A DNA stretch of 39,752 nt from an uncultured Parabacteroides sp. (GTDB lineage: Bacteria > Bacteroidota > Bacteroidia > Bacteroidales > Tannerellaceae), in contig CAKVBA010000024.1 in the NCBI GenBank assembly GCA_934725305.1, positions 1 to 39,752 on the forward strand. Direction: 5' to 3'. The notes beneath the pieces were generated by a model. It was given only the letters and a program-made list of their open reading frames with translations, ran no database searches and was not told the origin of the DNA. Shown here piece after piece: positions 1 through 14,196 of this stretch (the stretch's first letter is position 1; the number at the start of each line of letters is the position of its first letter). A program made the position numbers and the translations under genes.

Positions 1-321
1 ATAAGTTTTATTTTTGGGTACAAAGATACTGGACGAAGAGATTGCAGAAAATACGTACTTTACCGGAGGCTTACGTTTCATTGGGAGTCGCAGAATACAG
101 ATTCGCATACGGGCAAAGGCCAACGTTTTGTCAAGCAAAAGGAAAATGGCAAGAAGTTCCTGCTTTTTGTACGCGAGAACAAAAGGGACGGCTTCGGCAA
201 CACCTGCCCTTTCATCTGTTTCGGCCTCATTGACTATATCAGTTCCAAAGGTGACAAACCAATGAAAATCAACTGGCAGATGCATCACCCCATCTTGCCA
301 CGTTTCCTAAATGTAGTATAA
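1..321 (+). CDS. DUF3427-type helicase, C-terminal fragment
   Basis: This reading frame is open from the first base of the window to the stop at 319-321, so only the last 106 codons of a longer gene are present. It contains FHWESQN, then KKFLLFVRENKRDGFGN, then a stretch ending HHPILPRF near the terminus. This order matches the DUF3427 domain at the C-terminus of large DEAD/DEAH-type helicase or restriction-associated proteins in many bacteria. The function of the missing N-terminal part is inferred from the family only. The stop is 3 bp before the ATG of the Nudix gene, so the two are probably co-transcribed. A MutT-like gene directly after a DUF3427 helicase is a common arrangement and suggests a shared nucleic-acid maintenance role, which is not proven here. 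Confidence 0.7.
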   Translation: MSFIFGYKDTGRRDCRKYVLYRRLTFHWESQNTDSHTGKGQRFVKQKENGKKFLLFVRENKRDGFGNTCPFICFGLIDYISSKGDKPMKINWQMHHPILPRFLNVV

Positions 322-324
322 AAG

Positions 325-717
325 ATGAATCAACTAAAACGCATAGAAGTAGTAGCTGCCATCATTTGTGATGGCGACAAGATATTTGCCACGCAGCGTG
401 GATATGGCGAGTGGAAAGACTGGTGGGAGTTTCCGGGAGGAAAAATGGAGACTGGAGAAACTCCGGAAGAAGCTCTCTGCAGAGAGATACGGGAAGAGTT
501 GGCGACAGAAATATCCGTAGGCGAACGGCTCACAACGGTAGAGTACGATTATCCGAAGTTTCACCTCACAATGCACTGCTATCTTTGCAAGGTTATGGAT
601 GGCAACCTTACACTGCTGGAACATGAAGCTGCGCGTTGGCTGACATGCGATGCTCTCGACTCGGTTAAGTGGCTGCCGGCAGATGTGCAGATCGTAGAAA
701 TGATGAAAAGATTTTGA
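325..717 (+). CDS. MutT-like Nudix hydrolase
   Basis: A 130-residue protein, the usual size of the MutT/8-oxo-dGTP diphosphatase branch of the Nudix superfamily. These enzymes hydrolyse oxidised or other nucleoside triphosphates to the monophosphate and pyrophosphate. The Nudix box runs from G39 to about residue 61, with E45, R53-E54 and E57-E58 in the expected metal-binding positions. The usual glycine near the end of the box is replaced by A60, as in some family members. The N-terminal strand KRIEVVAAII and the motif WWEFPGGK just before the box are typical of MutT. The ATG at 325 lies 3 bp after the preceding stop. The exact substrate cannot be read from the sequence, and mutT is only one possibility. 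Confidence 0.85.
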   Translation: MNQLKRIEVVAAIICDGDKIFATQRGYGEWKDWWEFPGGKMETGETPEEALCREIREELATEISVGERLTTVEYDYPKFHLTMHCYLCKVMDGNLTLLEHEAARWLTCDALDSVKWLPADVQIVEMMKRF

Positions 718-765
718 AAGGTTATAGACTATTGGATGCGCGCATAACGAGGCAGCCTATAAAGA

Positions 766-798
766 CAAAAAAGGACTGCATCAATCATACAGCCCTTT
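766..798 (-). terminator. Intrinsic terminator of the coiled-coil gene
   Basis: On the minus strand a 9-bp stem (AAAGGGCTG with CAGTCCTTT, one G-U pair) is followed by a run of T residues, 25 bp after the stop of the gene at 823-1728. The plus strand has no T-run after the hairpin, so it is assigned to the minus-strand gene. Confidence 0.65.
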
Positions 799-822
799 AT
801 ATAAATAGGGATAGCTCTTCTT

Positions 823-1728
823 CTAGTCGGCTAATGTAAAGCTCTTCTTACCAATATGGTTTCCATCAGCAAAGATATCCACGCGATAAGTGCCAGGAGA
901 AAGGAACTCTTCAATATCCCAATACATCGTAACCGCCACCTCTTCACCTTCATATTCAATCAACTTTTTCATAGAATAGTTGATATCCTTTCCTTCGTAA
1001 GGGAACAAATTGCCACGGCTCTTAACCAAGACTTCATCATTGGGTTTCATGATACGAACATAGATCTCTTTTTCTCCCACCGGAGCTGTAATATTCTTAG
1101 CAATTGTAAAGCTAACGACCAACTGGTTCATTCGCTTGATACGCTTTGCCACTTTGCCACGAGAGTTGATTGGAGTAACAGTAATACCCGAAGCATCCAA
1201 ACGACTAGCCATAGTTACACGCTCGGTCAGTTTCTCTTTTTCCTTTTTCAAGGTTGCAGCAGTACTTGAAGCCTGCTTATATTTCTTGACAACCTGCTTA
1301 TTTTCCTCCTTCAATTCTTCATTGATACGATTCAAAGAGTCAATCTGCATCACATAGCTGCGCATAATCTTACGCAAAGTAGCCAACTCCTTCTTCAAAC
1401 GAGTAATTTCCTTCGCATTAGTTACCTTAACAGTACGCAACTCTTCCAACAAACGCTGTACCTTCGCCTGTTCAGTGGACAACAAAGCAACCAGCGAATC
1501 ATTACCAACACTAAATTTATAGCCTTCATATTGTAAAGACAATTCATTATACTCGTCTTCCAACGACTGCTTTTCCAAATCAAAAGACTCAACAAGATCT
1601 GTCATCTGCTGTTGCTGGTGATAAATATAATAGGCACCACCACCCACAATCAACAACAACACTATCACTGCTACGATCAACAACGAAATTCTATTAATCT
1701 CCTTCGTTTCTTTCTTTTCCGTATCCAT
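823..1728 (-). CDS. Membrane-anchored coiled-coil protein, function unknown
   Basis: A 301-residue protein with a short charged cytoplasmic N-terminus, one transmembrane helix (about residues 14-34), and a long heptad-rich region (about 42-175) dense in Lys, Glu, Leu and Gln. A C-terminal globular domain of about 120 residues, rich in beta-strand-like segments, follows. The topology predicts a single-pass inner-membrane anchor with the coiled coil and C-domain in the periplasm. Proteins of this shape are common in Bacteroidales, often labelled only as hypothetical or as distant chromosome-partition-like; I do not assign a function. An ATG 51 bases further upstream is in frame, but it lies upstream of a canonical promoter whose -7 box is at 1756-1763, so the start at 1728 is chosen. 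Confidence 0.75.
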   Translation of the reverse strand: MDTEKKETKEINRISLLIVAVIVLLLIVGGGAYYIYHQQQQMTDLVESFDLEKQSLEDEYNELSLQYEGYKFSVGNDSLVALLSTEQAKVQRLLEELRTVKVTNAKEITRLKKELATLRKIMRSYVMQIDSLNRINEELKEENKQVVKKYKQASSTAATLKKEKEKLTERVTMASRLDASGITVTPINSRGKVAKRIKRMNQLVVSFTIAKNITAPVGEKEIYVRIMKPNDEVLVKSRGNLFPYEGKDINYSMKKLIEYEGEEVAVTMYWDIEEFLSPGTYRVDIFADGNHIGKKSFTLAD

Positions 1729-1755
1729 ACAACGTTTATTCTCTATAACCTTGCG

Positions 1756-1787
1756 CAAAGGTACTACAAATTTAAACACACCTCAAA
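1756..1787 (-). promoter_or_regulatory. Bacteroides-type promoter (-33/-7)
   Basis: On the minus strand TTTG (1784-1787) is separated by 20 bases from TACCTTTG (1756-1763), an exact match to the TAnnTTTG consensus. Transcription would start near 1750, giving a leader of about 20 nt before the ATG at 1728. Confidence 0.7.
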
Positions 1788-1834
1788 TATAATGACGCTA
1801 TATTTTACACAGTCTCAACCAATAGCACCTATAC

Positions 1835-1917
1835 AAAAAAGCCGAAGCTCCTACTTTCTATCTAAACCTTCGTCGAACCCTAAAAGGCAAAGATAGATTT
1901 ACGGCAGGAACTTCAGC
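1835..1917 (-). terminator. Terminator at the end of the PUL
   Basis: On the minus strand the arms 1906-1917 and 1841-1852 pair over 12 bp with two G-U pairs. An inner CTATCT/AGATAG pairing extends the stem, and six T residues follow (1835-1840). It lies about 120 bp beyond the stop of the beta-galactosidase gene and is the likely end of the PUL transcript. A second inverted repeat, TTCCCCACC (1972-1980) with GGTGGGGAA (2009-2017), lies between the stop and this terminator. It has no T-run and may instead be a 3'-end stabilising hairpin. Confidence 0.6.
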
Positions 1918-2038
1918 GCAAATAAGAGAGAAACTATTGTATTAACTAAAATGAAAATAATTTCCTATACATTCCCCACCTCTGATCAAGCCAAAGCCTA
2001 TATCAATTGGTGGGGAAGAAGTTAAGACATGAAAGAAA

Positions 2039-7251
<5,213 letters not shown>

Positions 7252-7262
7252 CTATTTAATGT

Positions 7263-8804
7263 TTACTTACCATGGTTAGGATTCTGGATCCAATCCGGAT
7301 TCAAAGTGAATTCATAATGAGGAATCGGGAACAAACGATGCTTAGAATCGATGTAGTTTTCAACAAATTCCTTCTTATGATCCTTCAAGGCCTTTTCTGT
7401 AATACCCCAACGCAGCAAGTCATACCAACGAGTACCTTCCAATGCAAACTCTGCCGGACGTTCAACATCCTGCAAGTGTTTCAACACGGCATCTTTACTC
7501 ATAGTCTTATCCAACAGTTTAACATTAGCACGCTTACGTACAATATTAATATAGTCGATAGCCTCAGATGTAGCATTACGATCATTCAAACATTCTGCAT
7601 AGCTCAACAACACATCAGAATAACGCATTACCATTACGTTGTATGCACTACGGTCTGGATCAGGAATCAAGCTTTCATTCCAAGAAACATATTTCTTCCA
7701 ATAGAATGTTGCAGGTTCGTGATAATCCAAGAAGTGTTTACCGTTTTCAAAATAAAATGCATTACAGCCTTCGTCGTTAAACAACAATGTAGCATACATA
7801 CGCTGGCTATATTTGTGTTCACCACTTGCTGCCAATTCGTTCTTCTTCATCATATCGAAATACCACTGAGAAGGATAAGCCTCTTCGTAACCACCCATAG
7901 GAGCATCCATCGGACACAAGTGATACATCATCCAATGATATTCAGCACGACCACCTGTTCTGTCACCAGAGAACTGGATTTCAAAAACAGATTCTTTATT
8001 GTTCTTATGCAAACCATCAAAATTATGCTCATAATTTTCCATCAAGTCATAACGGCCGCTATTGATTACCTTAGCAAACTCTGTTTCGGCCTTCTTCATT
8101 TGATGAGTGAACATATAGAAACGACCTAACATACCTGCAGCTGTATATTTAGTTACACGACCAGCATATTCTGCCGAATAAGATTCAGGAAGATCAGCCT
8201 GACATTCTTTCATGTCTTTTTCAATCAACGCAATGATTTCACCTTCATTAGCCTGAGCCGGAATGAACTCTTCTTCCTTACCCTCGATCTGCTTTGTAAA
8301 CATAGGGATACGTTCACCAAAGTTCTGATACAGACGGAAGTAATAATAAGCACGCAAGAAACGAGCTTCAGCTATTGCCTGTTTTTTCAACTGAGCAACA
8401 TTAGAAGAGCTTTCTGGCACATTAGGAATGTTATCCAAACACTGGTTGGCATAGCTGATACCTTTGTAGCAGTTGCTCCATTCGCCTGAAACAGTACCGT
8501 TTGTAGAAGTGTTGGTAAAGTTAGCAATTGCACCCCATGAACCAAGGTCCGGACGATACCGGAGCAAGTCACTCCGGTAACAGTCAATTACAATATGTCT
8601 TTTAAAGGGAGCTGCCCAACCCTGACTTGGCTGCAAAGCCGCATAAACGCTGACCAAACCCTTTTCGATATCTGATTCATTTTTCCAGAAAACACTGGGA
8701 GATAAAGTATTCGGATTAGAATCCTCATCCAAGAAGCCTGTACAAGAAGAGAACAGCATACCTCCAAATACCAAAGAACTCAATAATATATTTTTTAGTT
8801 TCAT
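7263..8804 (-). CDS. SusD/RagB-like glycan-binding lipoprotein
   Basis: A 513-residue lipoprotein (lipobox LFSSC, C21), the usual length of SusD proteins. The N-terminal SusD-like region begins with CTGFLDEDSNPNTLSPSVFW. The C-terminal RagB/SusD domain is recognised by SYAECLNDRN, YINIVRKRA and the late motif EFALEGTRWYDLLRWG. It sits on the cell surface and forms the lid of the SusC transporter. A GTG is available 12 bases upstream, but the ATG at 8804 begins a normal signal peptide (MKLKNILLSSLVFGGM) and is preferred. It starts 18 bp after the susC stop. The glycan cannot be predicted from the binding protein alone. Confidence 0.92.
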   Translation of the reverse strand: MKLKNILLSSLVFGGMLFSSCTGFLDEDSNPNTLSPSVFWKNESDIEKGLVSVYAALQPSQGWAAPFKRHIVIDCYRSDLLRYRPDLGSWGAIANFTNTSTNGTVSGEWSNCYKGISYANQCLDNIPNVPESSSNVAQLKKQAIAEARFLRAYYYFRLYQNFGERIPMFTKQIEGKEEEFIPAQANEGEIIALIEKDMKECQADLPESYSAEYAGRVTKYTAAGMLGRFYMFTHQMKKAETEFAKVINSGRYDLMENYEHNFDGLHKNNKESVFEIQFSGDRTGGRAEYHWMMYHLCPMDAPMGGYEEAYPSQWYFDMMKKNELAASGEHKYSQRMYATLLFNDEGCNAFYFENGKHFLDYHEPATFYWKKYVSWNESLIPDPDRSAYNVMVMRYSDVLLSYAECLNDRNATSEAIDYINIVRKRANVKLLDKTMSKDAVLKHLQDVERPAEFALEGTRWYDLLRWGITEKALKDHKKEFVENYIDSKHRLFPIPHYEFTLNPDWIQNPNHGK

Positions 8805-8822
8805 AATTTTTACCACCTATTT

Positions 8823-11800
8823 TTAGAATCCAAACTTCAAACCTAACATATAAGAACGAGACAACGGATAAATTGAACTATCCACACCCATGCTACCTGA
8901 ACAAGGATCATAACCACTATAAGAAGTGATTGTGAACAAACGAGTAGCAGCCACATAAACTCTCAGATTACTAATCTTAAGATCTTTACAGATTGAACGT
9001 GGCAAGTTGTAACCCAACTGCAAGTTGTTCAAGCGCAAGAAGTTACCATTTTCCAAGAAATAGTCTGAAGACTTGACAAAGTTCTCATTCGGGTCACCAA
9101 CAACCAAACGAGGAATATTTGAATTAGGATTTTCAGGAGTCCAAGCATTCAACAATTCGCGCGGACCATTAAACTTCTTAGAAGCTGAATGGAACTGGTC
9201 TGAACGGTGCATGTTGTAACGTTTAACACCGAATGAACCAAAGAAGTTAGCAACCAAGTCAAAGTTCTTATATTCCATAGAAATATTGAAACCGATTGTA
9301 GCCTTCGGAGTACCGCTACCCATCTTCACCTTATCATTTGAATCCAGAATACCATCACCGTTCGTATCAATGAAACGCAAGTCACCAGGAGCAGCTGCAG
9401 CCTGCAAAGGAATCCACTCACCGCTTTCTTCATCCAGTTTACCGTGCTCTTTGTTCCAAGCATCAACTTCCTGCTGGTTTCTGAAGATACCTGCAGTTTT
9501 ATAAACCCACATTTCACCAATTTCACCACCTACATAAGTACGTGCAGGACCCCATTCACTCAAGTAACCCGGGTCAGCCATATGCTTCAAAACACTCTTA
9601 TAGTGAGTAACGTTCATATCCAAGTCATACTTCAAATCACCTACTTTACCGTGATAGATTGCCTGGAATTCCAAACCTGTTGTACGCAACTTACCATCAT
9701 TAACTGTCAAAGAACCGAAACCTGTTGAAGAGCTAATTTCCTTGCTTGAAAGCATATCCTTAGTATTCTTGATATAACCTTCCAAAGAAAGTTCCAACTT
9801 GTTGTTCCACAAGCCCATATCAACACCGATGTTCTTATAGATAGTAGTTTCCCACTTGATGAATGCAGAAGGAAGAGTGGTGATAGCATAACCCAAGTTG
9901 ATATCCTTACCATTCCACGGATAGTTCAAACCAGAAGTATCGTAAGACATCTTAGGAATATACATATAGTTAGAGATATTCTGGTTACCCAGACCACCAT
10001 AACTCATACGCAACTTAAATGAAGAAACCAAATCTTTGTGTTCTTCCCAGAATGATTCGTTAGCGATGTTCCATGCACCTGATACTGACGGGAAGAAACC
10101 CCATTTGTTGTTTTCAGCAAAACGAGTAGAACCATCATAACGCATAGAAGCCATGATCATATAACGCAAGTCATAGTTGTAGTTCAAACGAGCAAACATT
10201 GAGCGAAGACCGCTACGAGTCTTAGTACCACCAACAGAGAAGTTTTCCTGACCATGAACCAACAAGTCCATATTGTTGTTTTCAAACTTAGCAGCAGAAG
10301 CTGAAATATTTTCATATTTTTTCTCTTCCTGAGAAAGACCAAACAAAGCAGAAACACTGTGCTTTTCAGCCAATGTCAGGTTATAGTTTACTGTTGCTTC
10401 CAACAAATCACTAGTTGTCTTAGCTCTTGATTCATCCAACTGAGCACGTGTATTAACGTTATAGTCACCCACCTTATAGGTCGGAACGAAAGTGCGAGCA
10501 CCATCGAAATAAAGGTTTCTGCTTGCACGGAACTTAACGATCAAGTCTTTGATCGGTTCATACTGAACGTAACCAGAAGCAGAGATATAGTCCTGATAGC
10601 TTTTCTGACGAATCAAAGTGTTGAATGCAACCTGGTTAGCAGCATCAGACATACCCATGCTTGAGATAGAACCACCAAAACCACCTTCGTTATTTTCATC
10701 ACGGCAGAAAATCAACGGTTCCAAGTTAGAGATCTGTGACAAACCCGGCCAACCTGTTGAAACTTCAGGAGTTGCTTCCCAACGACCGTAGCTGATAGAT
10801 TCACCCATTTTGAATTTACCACGAACGATATCAGAGTTCAAACGGAAACCATATTTAGTTTCATCTGTACCTCTAACGATACCGTCTGTAGAAGAATAGA
10901 AACCAGACAAAGCAACGTTCATAATATCGTTACCAGCTGTATAACCCATAGTATATTTATGAGTCAAACCACGATGGAAATATTCTTTCTGCCAGTCTGT
11001 ATCAGCAAACTGAGTAGGATCTTGTTCATAAGCTTCGATATACTTAGACCAACGGCTTCTAGGAATACCAGCATTGGTATAAGCCATCTTACGCATCTGA
11101 ATGAATTCAGCAGAGTTACACAAATCCAAACGTTTAGGAAGGTCATCGATACCTACATAACCAGAGAATGTGATTTTCGGTTCCTGCTTAGCACCACGGT
11201 GAGTTTCAATCAAGATAACACCGGCAGCAGCACGAGCACCATAGATTGCAGCAGTAGCAGCATCCTTCAAGATAGACATAGTCTTGATGTCTTCAGGGTT
11301 CAAATAAGACATATCACCCGGCACACCATCAATGATTACCAACGGAGCATTAGATGACAATGAAGTCACACCACGCACCTGCAAGTCAGGCGCCTGTCCA
11401 GGAGCACCACCATTAGAGTAGTCTACACTAAGACCAGGAGCAGCACCTTCCAATGCATTTTCTGCATTAGCAGTCGGCAACTTAGCCAATTTTTCACCAG
11501 TTACTGTTGCAACAGAACCAGATACGTCTGATTTCTTCTGTGTACCGTAACCGATTACAACTACTTCGTCCAACTTCTTAGTATCTTCTTCAAGAGTAAC
11601 TTTCAAATCAGTACCCTTGCCTACTTTAATCTTCTGCGGTGTATAACCAATGTAAGAGATCATCAATTCAGCAGCAGAAGAAGCTACTTCCAAAGTAAAA
11701 CGACCATCAATATCAGTGATAGTACCGTTAGTAGTACCTACTTCCATAATATTAGCACCGATAACAGGTTCACCTTTTTCATCAACAACAACACCAGATG

Positions 11801-12182
11801 CTTTAACAGACTGCTGTACAACCGGATTTGCTTTAGAAATCACAATGTGTTTTCCTGTAATTTCATAGGAAAGGTTTTGTTTCTTCAAAATTTCACCTAA
11901 AATTTCAGATATGAGTTTGTTATTTGCTTGTACATTAACACGCTGATTGTTGTCAATTTCTCCGCTTTTGTAGAAAAACATAAAGTCTGATTGTTTTTCT
12001 ATCTGAGAAACAAGATCATAAAAAGATCCATTCTTCACAGATACGGAAACTCTTTGTTCCTGAGCATAAGAAGTAGCCGCAGAAACATGGATAATACTCA
12101 ATAAGATGAGTATAGTCGTTAATTTCATGATACGCACGATTTTTAGACACAGTAAACTACTGTAATCTCGATTTTTTTCCAT
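8823..12182 (-). CDS. SusC/RagA TonB-dependent transporter with STN domain
   Basis: A 1119-residue outer-membrane transporter. From the chosen ATG, a long N-terminal extension with a signal peptide ends near residue 41. An STN domain (about 42-117) follows, then a carboxypeptidase-regulatory-like domain (about 130-205, with GEPVIGANIMEVGTTNGT). The TonB box/SusC signature DEVVVIGYGTQ (about 205-215) leads into the plug with LVIIDGVPG and a 22-strand barrel ending in GLKFGF with terminal Phe. The STN domain is diagnostic of transporters that signal through a FecR-type anti-sigma factor, and such a gene lies immediately upstream. A further in-frame codon upstream (12209) is non-essential; an internal ATG at 12128 would also give a signal peptide. 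It imports the PUL glycan with energy from TonB/ExbBD. Confidence 0.93.
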   Translation of the reverse strand: MEKNRDYSSLLCLKIVRIMKLTTILILLSIIHVSAATSYAQEQRVSVSVKNGSFYDLVSQIEKQSDFMFFYKSGEIDNNQRVNVQANNKLISEILGEILKKQNLSYEITGKHIVISKANPVVQQSVKASGVVVDEKGEPVIGANIMEVGTTNGTITDIDGRFTLEVASSAAELMISYIGYTPQKIKVGKGTDLKVTLEEDTKKLDEVVVIGYGTQKKSDVSGSVATVTGEKLAKLPTANAENALEGAAPGLSVDYSNGGAPGQAPDLQVRGVTSLSSNAPLVIIDGVPGDMSYLNPEDIKTMSILKDAATAAIYGARAAAGVILIETHRGAKQEPKITFSGYVGIDDLPKRLDLCNSAEFIQMRKMAYTNAGIPRSRWSKYIEAYEQDPTQFADTDWQKEYFHRGLTHKYTMGYTAGNDIMNVALSGFYSSTDGIVRGTDETKYGFRLNSDIVRGKFKMGESISYGRWEATPEVSTGWPGLSQISNLEPLIFCRDENNEGGFGGSISSMGMSDAANQVAFNTLIRQKSYQDYISASGYVQYEPIKDLIVKFRASRNLYFDGARTFVPTYKVGDYNVNTRAQLDESRAKTTSDLLEATVNYNLTLAEKHSVSALFGLSQEEKKYENISASAAKFENNNMDLLVHGQENFSVGGTKTRSGLRSMFARLNYNYDLRYMIMASMRYDGSTRFAENNKWGFFPSVSGAWNIANESFWEEHKDLVSSFKLRMSYGGLGNQNISNYMYIPKMSYDTSGLNYPWNGKDINLGYAITTLPSAFIKWETTIYKNIGVDMGLWNNKLELSLEGYIKNTKDMLSSKEISSSTGFGSLTVNDGKLRTTGLEFQAIYHGKVGDLKYDLDMNVTHYKSVLKHMADPGYLSEWGPARTYVGGEIGEMWVYKTAGIFRNQQEVDAWNKEHGKLDEESGEWIPLQAAAAPGDLRFIDTNGDGILDSNDKVKMGSGTPKATIGFNISMEYKNFDLVANFFGSFGVKRYNMHRSDQFHSASKKFNGPRELLNAWTPENPNSNIPRLVVGDPNENFVKSSDYFLENGNFLRLNNLQLGYNLPRSICKDLKISNLRVYVAATRLFTITSYSGYDPCSGSMGVDSSIYPLSRSYMLGLKFGF

Positions 12183-12195
12183 ATTTTTGAATGTT

Positions 12196-12226
12196 TTTGT
12201 TATTAGCATCTCTGTCGCTATGTTTA
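12196..12226 (+). promoter_or_regulatory. Candidate promoter of an antisense RNA in the susC leader
   Basis: On the plus strand TTTG (12196-12199) is followed after exactly 19 bases by TATGTTTA (12219-12226), one mismatch from TAnnTTTG. It points away from susC, into the susC leader, and no plus-strand gene follows. A hairpin with a T-run lies about 90 bp downstream. Confidence 0.45.
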
Positions 12227-12231
12227 CCAGA

Positions 12232-12318
12232 CCAACGCCAGAGATTAGGTTAACTATTAATAATTACTTTCTTTTTTTTGAACCGGGAATGTTACCAGCA
12301 TCTTCCGGTTCATTTTTT
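12232..12318 (+). ncRNA. Putative cis-antisense small RNA opposite the susC leader
   Basis: This is an inferred RNA of about 87 nt. It would start a few bases after the -7 box at 12219-12226 and end at the hairpin plus T-run at 12279-12318. It lies between the FecR gene and susC and is transcribed against them, so it would be complementary to the 5' leader of the susCD mRNA. Antisense small RNAs in this position, exemplified by DonS of Bacteroides fragilis, are known for ECF/anti-sigma-controlled PULs and repress the adjacent susC. The promoter, terminator and position are seen in the sequence; expression and repression are inference. No coding potential is apparent in it. Confidence 0.45.
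12279..12318 (+). terminator. Intrinsic terminator facing plus strand in the susC leader
   Basis: A perfect 8-bp stem (TGAACCGG 12279-12286 with CCGGTTCA 12305-12312) has possible further inner pairing (ATG/CAT) and is followed by six T residues at 12313-12318 on the plus strand. The minus strand also shows A-rich flanks on both sides, so the hairpin would be retained in the susC leader RNA, but the T-run favours termination of plus-strand transcription. Confidence 0.55.
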
Positions 12319-12379
12319 ATAAACACATACTTCCCTTTCTTATATCACCATAGGCAATTTTTATTTTTAATATTAAACT

Positions 12380-13447
12380 CTATCGTCTCGATATATAAAT
12401 CTGTTTTCCCACCTGCTTGAAGACAAACTGTCTTTCGTAATTTATGATTCGCAATACATCTAAGATGTCTTGATCATACGAGAAACTTCCTGTATAGCAA
12501 ACTTGTCCCAAAGCAGCATCTTCAATATCTATAGTCACATCATAATGACGTTCCAATTTTTCAACAATCGAGGCAAGTGGTTCATCCTTGAATTTGTAAA
12601 CGCCCAAAGTCCAAGCACTCGCTATCGAAGAATCTACATCTTCCAACACCACCTCACCTGTCTCGTTATTCATCAAGGCCCGCTGGTTTGGCTTGAGCAG
12701 GGTGCAACTGACAGACTCTCCGGCACGGTTGAATGTCTCCAAGAAAACACTGCCACTCAACAAAGTTGTTATACTATGAGAAGCATCACGATATGCTTCT
12801 ATATTAAATGTTGTTCCCAACACCGTAACATTTTGTTTCTGCATCTTCACAACAAAAGGTTTCTCTGCGTCCGGAGCTACTTCAAAATAAGCTTCTCCCT
12901 CCAAATAAACCTCACGTTTATCTTCCATATTAAAACGTGCAGGATATTTAAATGTGGAAGCTGCTCCTAAAACAACTCGGCTACCATCAGCCAGCCATAA
13001 TGTATTGGCACGTCCACCCTTTTCAACCTGTATTACGTTATATCCTTCTGTATCTTTCTCCCAAGCAGCCACAAACTCTTGCATACGATATTCGCTGACT
13101 CCCCAACCAATACCTAAAGCAAAAATCAACACCGCAGCATAGCGCAACACAACCAACCAATGATTTGAACTTTGTCGGTTCGTCATCATCTGTGGCTGCA
13201 TCTCCAACGATTCCCGCTCATCCTCTTGTATGCGGGACAGCATTCGCTTCCAATTGGCGTTGCCCTCATCTTCACTACTCAACTGCGCTATCCGGGCAGA
13301 ATCATACAGATTCTTCAACTGAAAAAAGAGGGACTGATTCTCTGGCGCCTGTTCTAACCATTGGTCTAAGATTCGAAGCTCATCCTCTTTTATGTCTCGT
13401 TGTATATAGCGTATAATTAAATTCTCAATTCTACAATTATCTGACAT
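12380..13447 (-). CDS. FecR-family anti-sigma factor
   Basis: A 355-residue single-pass membrane protein. The cytoplasmic N-terminal part (1 to about 95) begins with a helical region (IENLIIRYIQRDIKEDELRIL) that binds the ECF sigma factor. One transmembrane helix lies at about 97-117. The periplasmic FecR domain (about 142-235) shows LADGSRVVLGAASTFKYP, then YLEGEAYFEV and VTVLGTTFNIEAY. The C-terminal DUF4974 domain (about 285-352) ends IINYERQFVFKQVGKQIYISRR. It relays occupancy of the SusC transporter, through the STN domain, to the sigma factor. It starts 45 bp after the sigma gene stop and precedes susC, the standard order for this PUL class. Confidence 0.93.
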   Translation of the reverse strand: MSDNCRIENLIIRYIQRDIKEDELRILDQWLEQAPENQSLFFQLKNLYDSARIAQLSSEDEGNANWKRMLSRIQEDERESLEMQPQMMTNRQSSNHWLVVLRYAAVLIFALGIGWGVSEYRMQEFVAAWEKDTEGYNVIQVEKGGRANTLWLADGSRVVLGAASTFKYPARFNMEDKREVYLEGEAYFEVAPDAEKPFVVKMQKQNVTVLGTTFNIEAYRDASHSITTLLSGSVFLETFNRAGESVSCTLLKPNQRALMNNETGEVVLEDVDSSIASAWTLGVYKFKDEPLASIVEKLERHYDVTIDIEDAALGQVCYTGSFSYDQDILDVLRIINYERQFVFKQVGKQIYISRR

Positions 13448-13492
13448 TCTCTGTCTGTTTTTATATAGAAACGTATATACCTAAATTTTTAC

Positions 13493-14062
13493 TTACGCAA
13501 ATCCGAAAAAAATTAAAGAAAAAATCAACAAAGATATTAATGCCCCTCGTAACGTCTTCAAAGCCTTGTATAATTGGGCTTCGACCGTTCGAGGAGAAAC
13601 TTCGAGCATCTTGGCAATTTCTGCCGTTTTCCGCTCTTCCATATAAGACATCATGAAAATCTCACGACATTTCTCGGGCAGCTTCTGTATCTCTCGCAAC
13701 ACCCGAGGCATCCGTTCATCATCACCCAACAGCCATTCTGGATTATCATTATAATAAATCTCTTCGATCTGCCACTTCAAAGTCATGCTTTGGACATAAT
13801 CGCCCTCCACCTCTTGATGCCTCAAAAGATCTAAACAGGCATTTTGAACAGAATGATATAGATAGCTCTTTAGTGATTTTTCTTCCATCTTCGAAAACAA
13901 CCGCTTCTGCCAAAGTTTCATATAAATATCCTGTACTAGATCTTCAGCGGTATCCGAATCAACATAACGGCCTGCATAATAAATCAGACGGGGAGCATAT
14001 ACTTTATACAACTCCTCAAATTGTCCCAAGACATCAGGCTCATCATTCGCATTTATCTTCAT
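13493..14062 (-). CDS. ECF sigma-70 factor of the PUL
   Basis: A 189-residue extracytoplasmic-function sigma factor from the ATG at 14062; a GTG 15 bases upstream is possible but less likely. Region 2 (about residues 18-85) includes YAGRYVDSDTAEDLVQDIYMKLW and SYLYHSVQNACLDLLR. Region 4 (about 115-170) carries LPEKCREIFMMSYMEERKTAEIA followed by the helix-turn-helix VSPRTVEAQLYKALKTLR. The C-terminus ends in a hydrophobic stretch (LISLLIFSLIFFGF), a common feature of Bacteroidetes ECF sigmas next to FecR. It should direct transcription of the SusCD-glycosidase operon when released by the adjacent anti-sigma. Expression is probably autonomous and weak; I see no clear promoter upstream. Confidence 0.93.
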   Translation of the reverse strand: MKINANDEPDVLGQFEELYKVYAPRLIYYAGRYVDSDTAEDLVQDIYMKLWQKRLFSKMEEKSLKSYLYHSVQNACLDLLRHQEVEGDYVQSMTLKWQIEEIYYNDNPEWLLGDDERMPRVLREIQKLPEKCREIFMMSYMEERKTAEIAKMLEVSPRTVEAQLYKALKTLRGALISLLIFSLIFFGFA

Positions 14063-14196
14063 TTCAAAAAAGAACACAAACGTTTAATAATACTACAAGT
14101 AAAATCTGCTATCTAGAACAAGTGGCCATAGTTTCTCTATACATTAATATATATACATACTCATTAGCGAAATTAGATTTACGCCCATTCCTTTCG

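Noticed and set aside
8805..8816. Upstream GTG start of the SusD gene
   Set aside because: The ATG at 8804 gives a standard lipoprotein signal; the extra four residues add nothing and the GTG is poorly placed.
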